36,556 nt of DNA from Flavipsychrobacter sp. (GCA_016786615.1 JAEUVX010000012.1:1-36556), one strand, 5' to 3'; shown: positions 25,321 to 33,866, counted from the stretch's first letter. Notes: generated by a model not told the origin, from the letters alone. Numbers and translations are program-made.

Positions 25321-26247
25321 TTAGTTTTTGTATAGCTTAAAACTTACCTGATACCTGTAGAAGTCGATATTAGGCGCTACTGCCAATGCACGTTTAATAC
25401 GTAGGTCATCTTCCAGTGCAATGATAACACCTTTTACCGTTTGCCCTTCTTCTGCCAGTTCTTCCAACACATAGCCCATATAGCGTTGTATCTGCCCAAC
25501 TACATTATCGCTCGCTCTGCCTTTTTTCAGTTCTACAACCAGCAACTCCTTTTTATCTTTACTGATAGCCAGTATATCTAAAGTACCTGTATCTGTTTGA
25601 TATTGCTGCCCAACTAATTCCCCATCTTCAGAAAATATATCGTACTGCTTACCAAGTTCTGTCTGCGACCAATTTTTTACAAGGAATTCTTCAAGATGCT
25701 TTTCCATTGCAAATATGACAGGGTCTTCAATGGTTTCATCTGATGAAATAATAACAGGTGGTTTGTTACCACCTATGTATAATTCTATTTCGTCTGCATA
25801 CTTTGTAATATCGCTTACAGTGCCAATAGAACCTGTACTGTTTTTTAGTGCATCACTCATCTCTGCGCGGTCTATCCGCACATTATACCATTTAACAGCC
25901 CTTCGGTGTGGTAGGTTAGTACCTGCATGGTAGGTGTAGTTTTCAATTACTTCACCCACATAATAGCTGCCTGTACCGGTAGGGCATAAAACTATATCGC
26001 CAATCTTAATGCCCTTGCATACCGTCCATAAAGCACCGCAAGACAAGCCAGCGGCTACTTTGCTTTTATCAGGATGCTTTTGCATCCATACTGGGATAAA
26101 TTTATGGTTGAAATCTCTCCAGTTATCAGGTAATTGCCCTGTGAGGTTTGTATCAATATCAAAGTTTGCACCAATGAAATTGCCAGCATAACATTCATCT
26201 GCATGTATGCTCTTAGGGCCAAGCATTATACGTAGGTATCTTTTCAT
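25321..26247 (-). CDS. PUA/EVE-like plus NucS-like nuclease protein inside the type I R-M operon
   Basis: 308 residues. The C-terminal part (about 175-308) resembles the NucS/DUF91 endonuclease domain: TLDILAI (D224), VVELKKG (E239-x-K241), then Q252 and RYMGY (Y256), with the Lys-to-Gln spacing of 11 seen in NucS. The N-terminal part (about 1-160) includes IGDIVLCPTGTGSYYVGEV and HRRAVKWYNVRID. I read it as a PUA-superfamily (EVE/ASCH-like) domain of the kind that senses modified bases in type IV restriction enzymes; this is a weaker match. It sits between hsdS and hsdR, 36 bp and 3 bp away, so it is an operon member. Possible role: a second, modification-sensing restriction activity or a repair nuclease. 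Confidence 0.8.
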   Translation of the reverse strand: MKRYLRIMLGPKSIHADECYAGNFIGANFDIDTNLTGQLPDNWRDFNHKFIPVWMQKHPDKSKVAAGLSCGALWTVCKGIKIGDIVLCPTGTGSYYVGEVIENYTYHAGTNLPHRRAVKWYNVRIDRAEMSDALKNSTGSIGTVSDITKYADEIELYIGGNKPPVIISSDETIEDPVIFAMEKHLEEFLVKNWSQTELGKQYDIFSEDGELVGQQYQTDTGTLDILAISKDKKELLVVELKKGRASDNVVGQIQRYMGYVLEELAEEGQTVKGVIIALEDDLRIKRALAVAPNIDFYRYQVSFKLYKN

Positions 26248-26283
26248 GTTCCGGATTATAAAGTTTTACCAATATACAAAAAT

Positions 26284-27552
26284 CTATACCAGCCTTATCT
26301 TTCCTGTCAGTAGGTTTTGCATCATACCCTGCTTTATGTGGCGGTATTTTTGCAGCTTAGCCTCCAGAGCGGTTATCTCTGCATCCATATCCGAGAGGAT
26401 AGTAGCTATGCGAGTTTGTTCTTCTTTTTCTGGGATAGATATTTGTACTGTTTTTAAATTATTCTTCGATACACCATATACTTTCATTCCTGTTGCAAGT
26501 CTATCAAACTGAGATTTCACAAATGAGGTGGCATGAATATATCCCCGATACCCGTCAACAAAAACCTGTTCTTTATCTCTTAATAGCATTGTATGCAGAC
26601 CAGCTACTACCATTTTACTCTTAACATTTTTCACCTCTACACTCTTTCCAATACCAGAATAATCCTCTGATGCATCTGCCATAATAACATCACCATCCTT
26701 AACAAAAGAATAGCCAGATGCTTGCTGAGTACTAATGCTGGGCAATTCATTAATACTCAAATCCAAAAAGCAGTCCCATTTCGTATGAATATCTCCATAA
26801 TGAATATAACCAACACTTTCCGAAGTATTTAACTGAGCACGTGAATATGTAGCTGTATTAAGAAAATCAAAAATCTCACCATACCGCTTCACTTGCCAGC
26901 CTTCTTTAGGAGAGAGTAGTTGCTGCATGGCAGCTTGTTTTACCATGCGTTTTTTTGCAATCAGTTTTTCAGTGCTTTGTATCAGTACATCCGCATCACT
27001 CAATGCCTCTGCTATGGCGGTTTGTTCTTTAAGTGGGGGTAAAGGAAGTAAAATGGCTTTAAGTTGTGGCTTTGATACCCCATATACTTTCATTCCAACT
27101 GCAAAGCGTAACATCTGAACCTTCGCAATACTCGAGTTTAAGATTACACCCCTGAATTTTTTTTTATAAAAACCCCTATCCCTAAGTAAAAAAGTGTGTA
27201 ACCCCGCAATAAATAAATTATCTCTGACACCACTTACTTCAACAGATTTATTTATCCCTGATAAATCTTCAGAAGCATCAACCATTACAATATCACCATC
27301 TTTCAAAAATTCATACTTAGCTTGTTGTTTAGTAACAAAATATTTTACGCCGTTTTGAAGGTCATAGCTACTATTTGGTATGGCGTGTATGAGACCGTAA
27401 TGCAAACAGCCAATATCACCGTCGAAGTTCATTTGAGCTTTTGAATAATTGGACGTTGAATGAAAATCAAAAACTTCATCAATCGATTTTACCTCCCAAT
27501 CCTCTGGTATCACACCTATATCTGTCTGTTTATATCCATTCTTTAGTTCCAT
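26284..27552 (-). CDS. hsdS: Type I restriction enzyme specificity subunit
   Basis: 422 residues with two target-recognition domains (about 18-165 and 218-360), each followed by a conserved helical spacer (about 170-212 and 370-415, ending MQQLLSPKEG and MMQNLLTGKIRL). The two recognition domains are clearly alike: 27 of 41 residues match between 85-125 and 286-326, and both contain KVYGVSK. They should read related half-sites, giving a near-symmetric split target (inference). The first 10 bp overlap the end of hsdM. The start ATG at 27552 is followed by the common IGVIPEDWE motif. Confidence 0.95.
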   Translation of the reverse strand: MELKNGYKQTDIGVIPEDWEVKSIDEVFDFHSTSNYSKAQMNFDGDIGCLHYGLIHAIPNSSYDLQNGVKYFVTKQQAKYEFLKDGDIVMVDASEDLSGINKSVEVSGVRDNLFIAGLHTFLLRDRGFYKKKFRGVILNSSIAKVQMLRFAVGMKVYGVSKPQLKAILLPLPPLKEQTAIAEALSDADVLIQSTEKLIAKKRMVKQAAMQQLLSPKEGWQVKRYGEIFDFLNTATYSRAQLNTSESVGYIHYGDIHTKWDCFLDLSINELPSISTQQASGYSFVKDGDVIMADASEDYSGIGKSVEVKNVKSKMVVAGLHTMLLRDKEQVFVDGYRGYIHATSFVKSQFDRLATGMKVYGVSKNNLKTVQISIPEKEEQTRIATILSDMDAEITALEAKLQKYRHIKQGMMQNLLTGKIRLV

Positions 27553-29966
27553 GTGTAGCCCATTTTTTGCAGGTGTGCATATACTTTTTCTTCCAGTGCA
27601 GCTACTTCACCTGCCGCAGTGGGCAGTGGTGTTTCGTAGCGTTCTGCCAGTTCTTTAATGCGTTGTGTCAGGCGTTGGCTTATGCGCTCCATTTCTGCGC
27701 TAATGGTTTGCTGTATGGCAGCCATCCATTTATCATCTACCACCAGTTGTTTTATATCTGCCTCGGTTAGTGTTTGGTAGGTAGCCAGTACTTTTTTATC
27801 AAGTGCATCGGCTTGTTCTTTGGCTGCTTTGTTACACTGGCTTTGCTGCTCTGCCTGCTGCAGATATTCTTCCAGCATGGTACGCTCTTCTTTCGCTGTT
27901 TTGTCTTTGGCTATTTCTTTCAGTCGTTTGGCTACGGTTGCCTTGTTTACTTTATCATAGTCTGCAAACCAACCTTCATCTGCACTATGCTCTTCTTCCA
28001 GTTCTTCCATACGTGCTTTGGCAGCTTCTGCATCTGCCAGCAGTTTATCAATAGCCTGTTGGTCAGCTGCATAGTAGCGGTTTATTATCAGTGAGGCAGG
28101 TACTAAATCGCAAGCCCAGCCTTTATCTGTTTCCTTACCTGTTTTTTTGTTCTTTACTATTATACGGTAGGGGGTAGCTTTCCAGCCATCTGCTGCCAGT
28201 AGGTAGGCATCGTCTTGCATGGTATCATTCCAGTAGTTCAGCAAATGCTGGTACACATCGTAGGCATCTATCAAAGTATAGCCGGTATAGGTAGTCAATA
28301 TATCTTCGGCTATGGTGTGTATCAGTTGCTTGGGTTTAAAACCTGTCTGCAGTTGTTTCAGCATAGCTGCTGTTTTATTGCGCCAGCTTTCAAAAACGGT
28401 TGCCATCTCTTTACCAAAGGCTGTAAATTCAGGGTGGTTAAAAATAGCAGGCTTTATATCTTCTTTAGCAACATTCAGGGTACAATACGCAGGTCGCTCT
28501 CCTATAGGAGTAAAAAGTGTTTTGCGCATGTTGGGGTATTGTGTCCAATAATGGTGCAGTGCATCTACATCTGCTACAGGTATGCCACCCAACATGTGTG
28601 CCGCTATATCCTGTACATCTTCCTCTTCCTGGCTATCTATATAGCGTGGTATGTTCAGGTTATAGTCGTTCTTCGGGTCTGCAATTTCTTCATAGGGTAC
28701 AAAGCGGCTGTATTTTTCTATCTCCAACTGCTTATCAAACACATCGGTTATCTTATGTATATCCTGCTCCCTCAGTCTGTTTTTATTACCGTCTTTTATG
28801 TAGCCCTTGCTGGCATCTATCATAAAAATGCCCTTCCGTTCTTCTGCACCTGCTTTGTCTATCACTATAATACATGCAGGTATACCTGTACCATAAAACA
28901 GGTTGGCAGGCAGGCCTATGATGCCCTTTATGTATTTTTTATTAATGATGTTTCTGCGGATTTCTGCCTCTGCATTGCCGCGAAAAAGTACACCATGCGG
29001 CAAAATAACCGCGCCCTTTCCTGTACTCTTTAATGATTTGATGATATGCAGCAGAAAAGAATAGTCGCCATTTTTTTCAGGTGGTATGCCATATCCTGTA
29101 AAACGGTCAAAAACATCTTCAGACGGATTAAAACCCTGTGTCCAGTTCTTCAGGCTGAAGGGAGGATTTGCTACCACGTAGTCAAATGTTTTCAGGTAAC
29201 CATGATTATCTAAAAACAAAGGATTGGATAATGTACTCTGCCCTTTCGTTATTTCTGCCGTAGGATTGTTGTGCAATATCATGTTCATACGCGCAAGTGC
29301 TGCCGTAGTTACATCTTTCTCTTGCCCGTAGATAGTTACTTTATGGTCTGTTTCTTCCACTGCCTTCAGCAGCAGCGAGCCCGACCCGCAGGTAGGGTCA
29401 TATATCGTCTGGCTTTGCGCACGGGCATGTTTTATACCTATTACTTTTGCCATCACACGGCTTACCTCTGCAGGTGTGTAAAACTGTCCTTTGCTTTTGC
29501 CACTCTCTGTGGCAAAATGCCGCATCAGGTATTCATAAGCATCGCCCAGTATATCATCACCCTCAGCACGGTTTTTACTAAAATCCAATGCCGTATCTTC
29601 AAAAATGGCAATCAAATCGCTGAGGCGGTCTACCATTTCCTGCCCCTTGCCCAGCTTCTCATCGTCATTGAAGCTCACTACATCAATAACCCCTTCCAGA
29701 TTATTGGCTTTTGCCAGTGCTCCTATAACAGTATCAATCTTCTCGCCAATCTCTTTTTTGCCTTTTACAGCCACTATATCCTTGTAGCTACCACCTGCAG
29801 GCACCTCAATCAGTGCATTGGGGTCTCCGGCATATTTATCTGATACATACTTTACGAATAGTAATACCAGTACATAATCTTTATACTGGCTGGCATCCAT
29901 ACCCCCACGCAGGGCATCACATCCCTCCCAAAGCTTACTGTATAATTCCGATTTTTTAATAGCCAT
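27543..29966 (-). CDS. hsdM: Type I restriction-modification N6-adenine methyltransferase subunit
   Basis: 807 residues. HsdM N-terminal helical domain (about 5-140); methyltransferase domain with the SAM-binding motif DPTCGSGSLLL (190-200) and catalytic NPPF (267-270). A further region (about 470-807) is rich in Lys, Glu and Ala, including a coiled-coil stretch at about 655-730. It is roughly 270 residues longer than classic HsdM (about 520). Long HsdM forms with such helical tails are known; the tail here may contact HsdS. First gene of the five-gene restriction operon. The start ATG at 29964-29966 (MAIKKSELY) fits the family. Confidence 0.95.
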   Translation of the reverse strand: MAIKKSELYSKLWEGCDALRGGMDASQYKDYVLVLLFVKYVSDKYAGDPNALIEVPAGGSYKDIVAVKGKKEIGEKIDTVIGALAKANNLEGVIDVVSFNDDEKLGKGQEMVDRLSDLIAIFEDTALDFSKNRAEGDDILGDAYEYLMRHFATESGKSKGQFYTPAEVSRVMAKVIGIKHARAQSQTIYDPTCGSGSLLLKAVEETDHKVTIYGQEKDVTTAALARMNMILHNNPTAEITKGQSTLSNPLFLDNHGYLKTFDYVVANPPFSLKNWTQGFNPSEDVFDRFTGYGIPPEKNGDYSFLLHIIKSLKSTGKGAVILPHGVLFRGNAEAEIRRNIINKKYIKGIIGLPANLFYGTGIPACIIVIDKAGAEERKGIFMIDASKGYIKDGNKNRLREQDIHKITDVFDKQLEIEKYSRFVPYEEIADPKNDYNLNIPRYIDSQEEEDVQDIAAHMLGGIPVADVDALHHYWTQYPNMRKTLFTPIGERPAYCTLNVAKEDIKPAIFNHPEFTAFGKEMATVFESWRNKTAAMLKQLQTGFKPKQLIHTIAEDILTTYTGYTLIDAYDVYQHLLNYWNDTMQDDAYLLAADGWKATPYRIIVKNKKTGKETDKGWACDLVPASLIINRYYAADQQAIDKLLADAEAAKARMEELEEEHSADEGWFADYDKVNKATVAKRLKEIAKDKTAKEERTMLEEYLQQAEQQSQCNKAAKEQADALDKKVLATYQTLTEADIKQLVVDDKWMAAIQQTISAEMERISQRLTQRIKELAERYETPLPTAAGEVAALEEKVYAHLQKMGYTWN

Positions 29967-29993
29967 AGCTGTAAGTCAATATAATCAAGGTAG

Positions 29994-30001
29994 TAAAGAT
30001 A
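29994..30001 (-). promoter_or_regulatory. Candidate -7 element of the restriction operon
   Basis: The minus strand reads TATCTTTA, seven of eight matches to TAnnTTTG, about 28 bases before the hsdM ATG. No good -33 TTTG is found at the usual distance, so this is weak. Confidence 0.3.
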
Positions 30002-30116
30002 AAAAATGGGATGGGTATTGTATGAGTGTGTTTTTGCTGATTTAATGCCATGTATGTTATATGATAGTGCTATTTCGGAATAATTGTATTATCTACTATA
30101 CTGGGTGTTTATAGCA

Positions 30117-30297
30117 GTGACATTTTTGTACCTGTAGTGTTTAATTGTCACAGTTGCAATTTCTTATTGCACAATACAATTCAAATCGACTGACAGCAAT
30201 GCACATTTTTAGCCCAAAAATTACTTATATACACTAGCAATACCAATACATACATCATGATTGACTTTCTGTCAGTCTGAGTCAGGTTATTGGTATT
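30117..30297. repeat. Cluster of inverted repeats in the 587-bp gap 29967-30553
   Basis: Four dyads lie within 181 bp of AT-rich DNA: GTGACA/TGTCAC (30117-30122, 30146-30151); TGCAAT/ATTGCA with a 5-nt loop (30155-30160, 30166-30171); GACTGACAG/CTGTCAGTC (30188-30196, 30269-30277); and AATACCAATA/TATTGGTATT (30239-30248, 30288-30297). The last two are interleaved rather than nested. No gene is visible in the gap. The cluster separates the leftward restriction operon from the rightward endonuclease/polymerase-like pair, so it could be a control region, a replication origin or a transfer origin. Confidence 0.6.
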
Positions 30298-30553
30298 ATA
30301 TACATGCATAATAACATGTCAATAATACACAATATCAACATTCGCATACTTGTTTGTGGGATACATCAACTGAACATCTACTTAACACGACTACCCCCCT
30401 GACAATAAGTCGAAATTCAAATTGGCATGGCACAGTGTTTGATGCGTATATATTCCAGTCTTTAGTGTAGTAACTGCAATAATCGCAGGTTTTTCTGTAT
30501 TGAGGAGAAATGTTGTCATAAGGCTGGCATTTAAAAACTGTAAATAATTACGT

Positions 30554-31144
30554 ATGAATATAGAAAAGTGGGTACCAATAGAAGGGTACCAGAGCTATTA
30601 CGAAGTTGCCAATGATGGCAGCGTTCGAAGTGTGGACAGGCGAATTGAGCTTAAAAAAGGCAGCAGATTTGTAAGAGGCAGAACATTATCTCCCAAAAAC
30701 TTGGGCAGCGGCTATCTGGCTGTAGTGCTTTGCAGGGACAGCTTAAATAAACAGGAGTACATACACAGGCTCGTAGCATCAGCATTTGTTGATAATCCGA
30801 ATAACTACAAGTATGTAAATCACATTGATGGCAACCCAAGCAATAACCATGCTGATAACCTGGAATGGGTGAGCCACAGGCAGAACGTACAACATGCTTA
30901 TGATACAGGACTGAACAGCAACAAAGGTGGCAACCACACTTTCGCTGTTGGGGTAGTCGATAACCAGCTAGGTCGGGAGTTCTCCTCAATAAGAGATTGG
31001 GCTGAGGCAAGGAATATCAATTATCATACAGCTCGAAATGTGGTAAATGGCTACAGCAGCTTGAAAGAGGTGGACAAAACATTAATTATTAAACTTAAAA
31101 ACCCTACTACGAATGAAAAAAATGATGATACCCAAAAACCTTAA
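30554..31144 (+). CDS. NUMOD4-HNH homing-type endonuclease
   Basis: 196 residues. NUMOD4 domain (about 5-45, WVPIEGYQSYYEVANDGSVR), then an HNH_3 nuclease core (about 55-115) with H71, N89-H90, D92 and N102 in HRLVASAF, VNHIDGN and NLEWVSH. A NUMOD1-like DNA-binding helix segment follows (about 130-170, GREFSSIRDWAEARNI). This is the classic free-standing HNH homing endonuclease layout. It is not inside an intron or intein here. The ATG (MNIEKW) lies at the start of the NUMOD4 domain. Its 3' end overlaps the next gene by up to 32 bp, implying co-expression with the polymerase-like protein. Confidence 0.92.
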   Translation: MNIEKWVPIEGYQSYYEVANDGSVRSVDRRIELKKGSRFVRGRTLSPKNLGSGYLAVVLCRDSLNKQEYIHRLVASAFVDNPNNYKYVNHIDGNPSNNHADNLEWVSHRQNVQHAYDTGLNSNKGGNHTFAVGVVDNQLGREFSSIRDWAEARNINYHTARNVVNGYSSLKEVDKTLIIKLKNPTTNEKNDDTQKP

Positions 31145-32546
31145 GATTGATAATCTCATAGGCAGGTATAGCACAAATAAAATTGAAGGCTTTCATCTCG
31201 ATAAAGTCTATTTTATATGTTTCAGTATTTACCAAATGATGATGTATCTGGATGAGCACCAAAAGTACCCTGGTAAGGACAAATGCTATTATGTACCATT
31301 ACAGGCAAGCATTCTGAAAAAACACCTTGGGAATAAGTATACGAAGATTGTTAACTGGATGAAGAAAGCGGGTATAATACAGACAGATAAAAGCTGGCAA
31401 AACAGTGTTACTTCAAAAGGCTTCCGATTAACAGATAAATATCTTGGTTCCGGTAAGAAATGGGTAACTGTTACTTATGAGCCATTTCTGAAACGTAAAA
31501 AGAGGATTGAACGAATAAACAACTGGCCTCTGGAAAAAAGAGTTGTTGGAATGCTACAGAAGTGGTTTGATACAGGTGCACTGAAAATTGATGTTGCTGC
31601 TGCTGATAATGAATTGAAGAAATATAAACAGCAGGAACTGGATGCGCAAAAAAAAGCCAATAGGATTAAAGTACAAGTCAGGTATATGTCGAGAATGAGT
31701 GCAGTGTACTCCTTAAGCGAAAAAAGATACAATATTGTTCAGGATAGTTATGGCTACAGGGTGCATACTCCACTGACACAACTAAAAAAAGAGTTACGAT
31801 GCTTTGTAACATATAACAATGAGAAATTGGTTCAACTGGATATAAAAAACAGCCAGTTATTCTTTATGTGCTATTTACTAAACGAGGATAACTGGAAAAT
31901 CAAAGGTGCAAATCGCGAAAAAAAGTCGAATATCTGGAAAAGTATCAATTCACATAGAGAGGGACAGAATAACACTATATCCAATACTATTATGTTTCCC
32001 GATTCCGCTAAAAGCCTTACCGGTGAATGTTTTCAGAAAAATGAATTTGTCAAAAATGCGTGTGAGGGCAGTCTTTATGAATCTATAGTATCAGCATATT
32101 ATAATGCACAAGATGAAGTGATTGGAAGGAAAGAAGTGAAACAGGTGCTATTGGGTCAAATCTTCTGTAATCCAGATAGGGATAAGTACTTCTTTTTTGG
32201 TAAAAATAGTAGGACATGGGAGTGTTTTCAAACATTATACCCTGATGTAGCAACCATAATAGATACTATTAAACGGCATAATCACAAATACATGAGTATG
32301 CTGCTCCAACGAATAGAGAGCACTGCGATGCTGAGCTATGTTTGTAAAAACATACAAAAGCATAATAAGGATATACCTTTATTTACTATTCATGATTGTT
32401 TGGTAACTACTATTAATCATAAAATGACTGTTGAGGCGCTAATGATAAATAGTATTGAGGAGTTCACCGGATTAAAACCTACTTTAGATATTACGTACTG
32501 GAGTAGTGAGCAACTGAATAATGAAGAACTGAATAAAGCAGCGTAA
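31113..32546 (+). CDS. Divergent family A polymerase-like protein with N-terminal winged-helix-like region
   Basis: 477 residues, usually annotated as hypothetical. Residues about 55-115 look like a winged helix (SILKKHLGNKYTKIVNWM, then TSKGFRLTDKYLG). A charged helical linker (about 140-190) follows. Residues about 215-460 carry three ordered polymerase motifs: motif A LDIKNSQLFF (D243, S247, Q248); motif B R339-x3-K343 through G348-QIF, aligning with RxxxKxxNFGxIYG of Pol I; motif C FTIHDCLV (H427, D428). No 5'-nuclease or proofreading domain. A role in copying or initiating the element is inference. The exact start is uncertain: ATGs at 31113, 31122 and 31125 are all possible, all overlapping the HNH gene. 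Confidence 0.75.
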   Translation: MKKMMIPKNLKIDNLIGRYSTNKIEGFHLDKVYFICFSIYQMMMYLDEHQKYPGKDKCYYVPLQASILKKHLGNKYTKIVNWMKKAGIIQTDKSWQNSVTSKGFRLTDKYLGSGKKWVTVTYEPFLKRKKRIERINNWPLEKRVVGMLQKWFDTGALKIDVAAADNELKKYKQQELDAQKKANRIKVQVRYMSRMSAVYSLSEKRYNIVQDSYGYRVHTPLTQLKKELRCFVTYNNEKLVQLDIKNSQLFFMCYLLNEDNWKIKGANREKKSNIWKSINSHREGQNNTISNTIMFPDSAKSLTGECFQKNEFVKNACEGSLYESIVSAYYNAQDEVIGRKEVKQVLLGQIFCNPDRDKYFFFGKNSRTWECFQTLYPDVATIIDTIKRHNHKYMSMLLQRIESTAMLSYVCKNIQKHNKDIPLFTIHDCLVTTINHKMTVEALMINSIEEFTGLKPTLDITYWSSEQLNNEELNKAA

Positions 32547-32553
32547 AATAGAG

Positions 32554-32577
32554 GGGAGGCTAAACACCTCCCTTTTT
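32554..32577. terminator. Shared terminator between polymerase-like gene and integrase
   Basis: GGGAGG (32554-32559) pairs with CCTCCC (32567-32572) around a 7-nt loop, followed by TTTTT on the plus strand. It ends the rightward gene (stop at 32544-32546). The stem overlaps the last codons of the convergent integrase gene. Confidence 0.8.
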
Positions 32578-33813
32578 GTTTTTCTTGTATACTGTATCAA
32601 TGACCTGAGCGTTTATTGCATCTATTACATCATTATCATAGTTATCCAAGTAAATGCCCGTAACACTGTTACCATATTCATGCCCCAAAGCTTCTGCAAT
32701 CTTATCTTTAGAATGCCCTAACTGCTTTGCAATATTCGCCCATGTATAACGTGCATAGTAGGTTGTTATATCCTTTTTGATGCTGCAATCTGATGCTATA
32801 CGCTTTAAATAGTCATTACAGGTTTTTACTGCTTGTTTAATATCATTTTTCTGCTGTAAAGGAGAAACACCCATTTTTAATACAGGTAATAAGTAACCCA
32901 TATCTGATAACTTCTCTCCTGAATAACAGGACAATATTTTCAGTGCCTTTTCATGCAGCTTAATACTATACAGCTTCTTTGTTTTACTACGCCTGAACAC
33001 TACTCTGCCATCCATAATATTTTTACTTGTCAACGTTAATAAATCTGTAAAGTTGATTCCTATCAGGCAGAAGGAAAGCATAAAATAATTACGCCAGTGC
33101 CATATCGGAGTATCAGCAACTAATTCCAATTGTGCTATACTTCTTATCTCCTGATGCGTCAGAGCTCTACTCATAGTCTTTTCATTCCTGATAGTATAGT
33201 TCTTAAAAGGGTACTTGTTTGCATCTGCAACACCTTCCTTTATTGCACGATTGTAAATCGCTCTTAATGTTCTGAAATACACTGATACAGTATTTACTTT
33301 AATACCTTCACTCAACAACATAGTGCTGTAGTCAGAAAGAAATTTATAATCAATATCATTAAACTTCAGATTTCGCTTACCCACGTATGCTTTCAGCCTG
33401 TTTACTGCTATTTCATACACCATAGAGTTACCTACTTTACCAGATTTTTTCATGTTATTGATTAAATCATCTGCGTATGTAAAAAAAGTAGCTTGTTCAT
33501 ATTTTTGTTTTTTACTCGCATCAAATAGCTTTTCAAAAACCTCATCAGCAGTATGTATTAATTCATCACTTGCGAATAATATCAGCCTTTGGACTTTAGC
33601 TCTTTGTGCCATTATTGTAGCATTAAACTCTACAGAAAACGGATGACTTGAATGTACCATTTGCTTTTCTGCATCCCAATCATCCACTCTCAATGAAATA
33701 TTGAGGCTTTGCTCTCTGAACGTATTGGCATCATACACTCTTATCTTAACCGGATAGGTACTATCCTTCTTTATTCTTCGGGTATCTAATATGATTTTGT
33801 AAGTTAAGCCCAT
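32560..33813 (-). CDS. Tyrosine recombinase (integrase) of the element
   Basis: 417 residues. The N-terminal Arm-binding strand domain (about 1-60) has the Bacteroidota pattern YPVKIRVYDANTFREQSLNI; then a SAM-like core-binding domain (about 105-200) and the catalytic domain (about 215-405). Visible catalytic positions: K277, R355 in TYYARYTW, H378 in EALGH and nucleophile Y388 in GIYLDNY. The first catalytic Arg expected in GLRxSEL is Asn here (GINFTDLL, N254), and the usual His of HxxR is Tyr (Y352). Loss of the first Arg is known in the CTnDOT-type integrase group. It lies beside the right end of the element and should catalyse integration at tRNA-Val. Confidence 0.93.
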   Translation of the reverse strand: MGLTYKIILDTRRIKKDSTYPVKIRVYDANTFREQSLNISLRVDDWDAEKQMVHSSHPFSVEFNATIMAQRAKVQRLILFASDELIHTADEVFEKLFDASKKQKYEQATFFTYADDLINNMKKSGKVGNSMVYEIAVNRLKAYVGKRNLKFNDIDYKFLSDYSTMLLSEGIKVNTVSVYFRTLRAIYNRAIKEGVADANKYPFKNYTIRNEKTMSRALTHQEIRSIAQLELVADTPIWHWRNYFMLSFCLIGINFTDLLTLTSKNIMDGRVVFRRSKTKKLYSIKLHEKALKILSCYSGEKLSDMGYLLPVLKMGVSPLQQKNDIKQAVKTCNDYLKRIASDCSIKKDITTYYARYTWANIAKQLGHSKDKIAEALGHEYGNSVTGIYLDNYDNDVIDAINAQVIDTVYKKNKKGGV

Positions 33814-33847
33814 AGATAAGATTTGGGGCTACTTGAAAAAAGGAATC

Positions 33848-33866
33848 GCAAGTAATTTGCAAGTAA
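33848..33866. repeat. Two direct repeats beside the integrase, candidate arm-type sites
   Basis: GCAAGTAA occurs at 33848-33855 and 33859-33866, 11 bp apart, just upstream of the integrase gene and about 95 bp inside attR. Spacing of one helical turn next to an att site fits integrase or excisionase arm sites; no counterpart was recognised at the left end. Confidence 0.35.

Noticed and set aside
30651-31010. A 119-codon minus-strand frame opposite the HNH gene
   Set aside because: It is the shadow of a clearly conserved NUMOD4-HNH protein and has no recognisable content.
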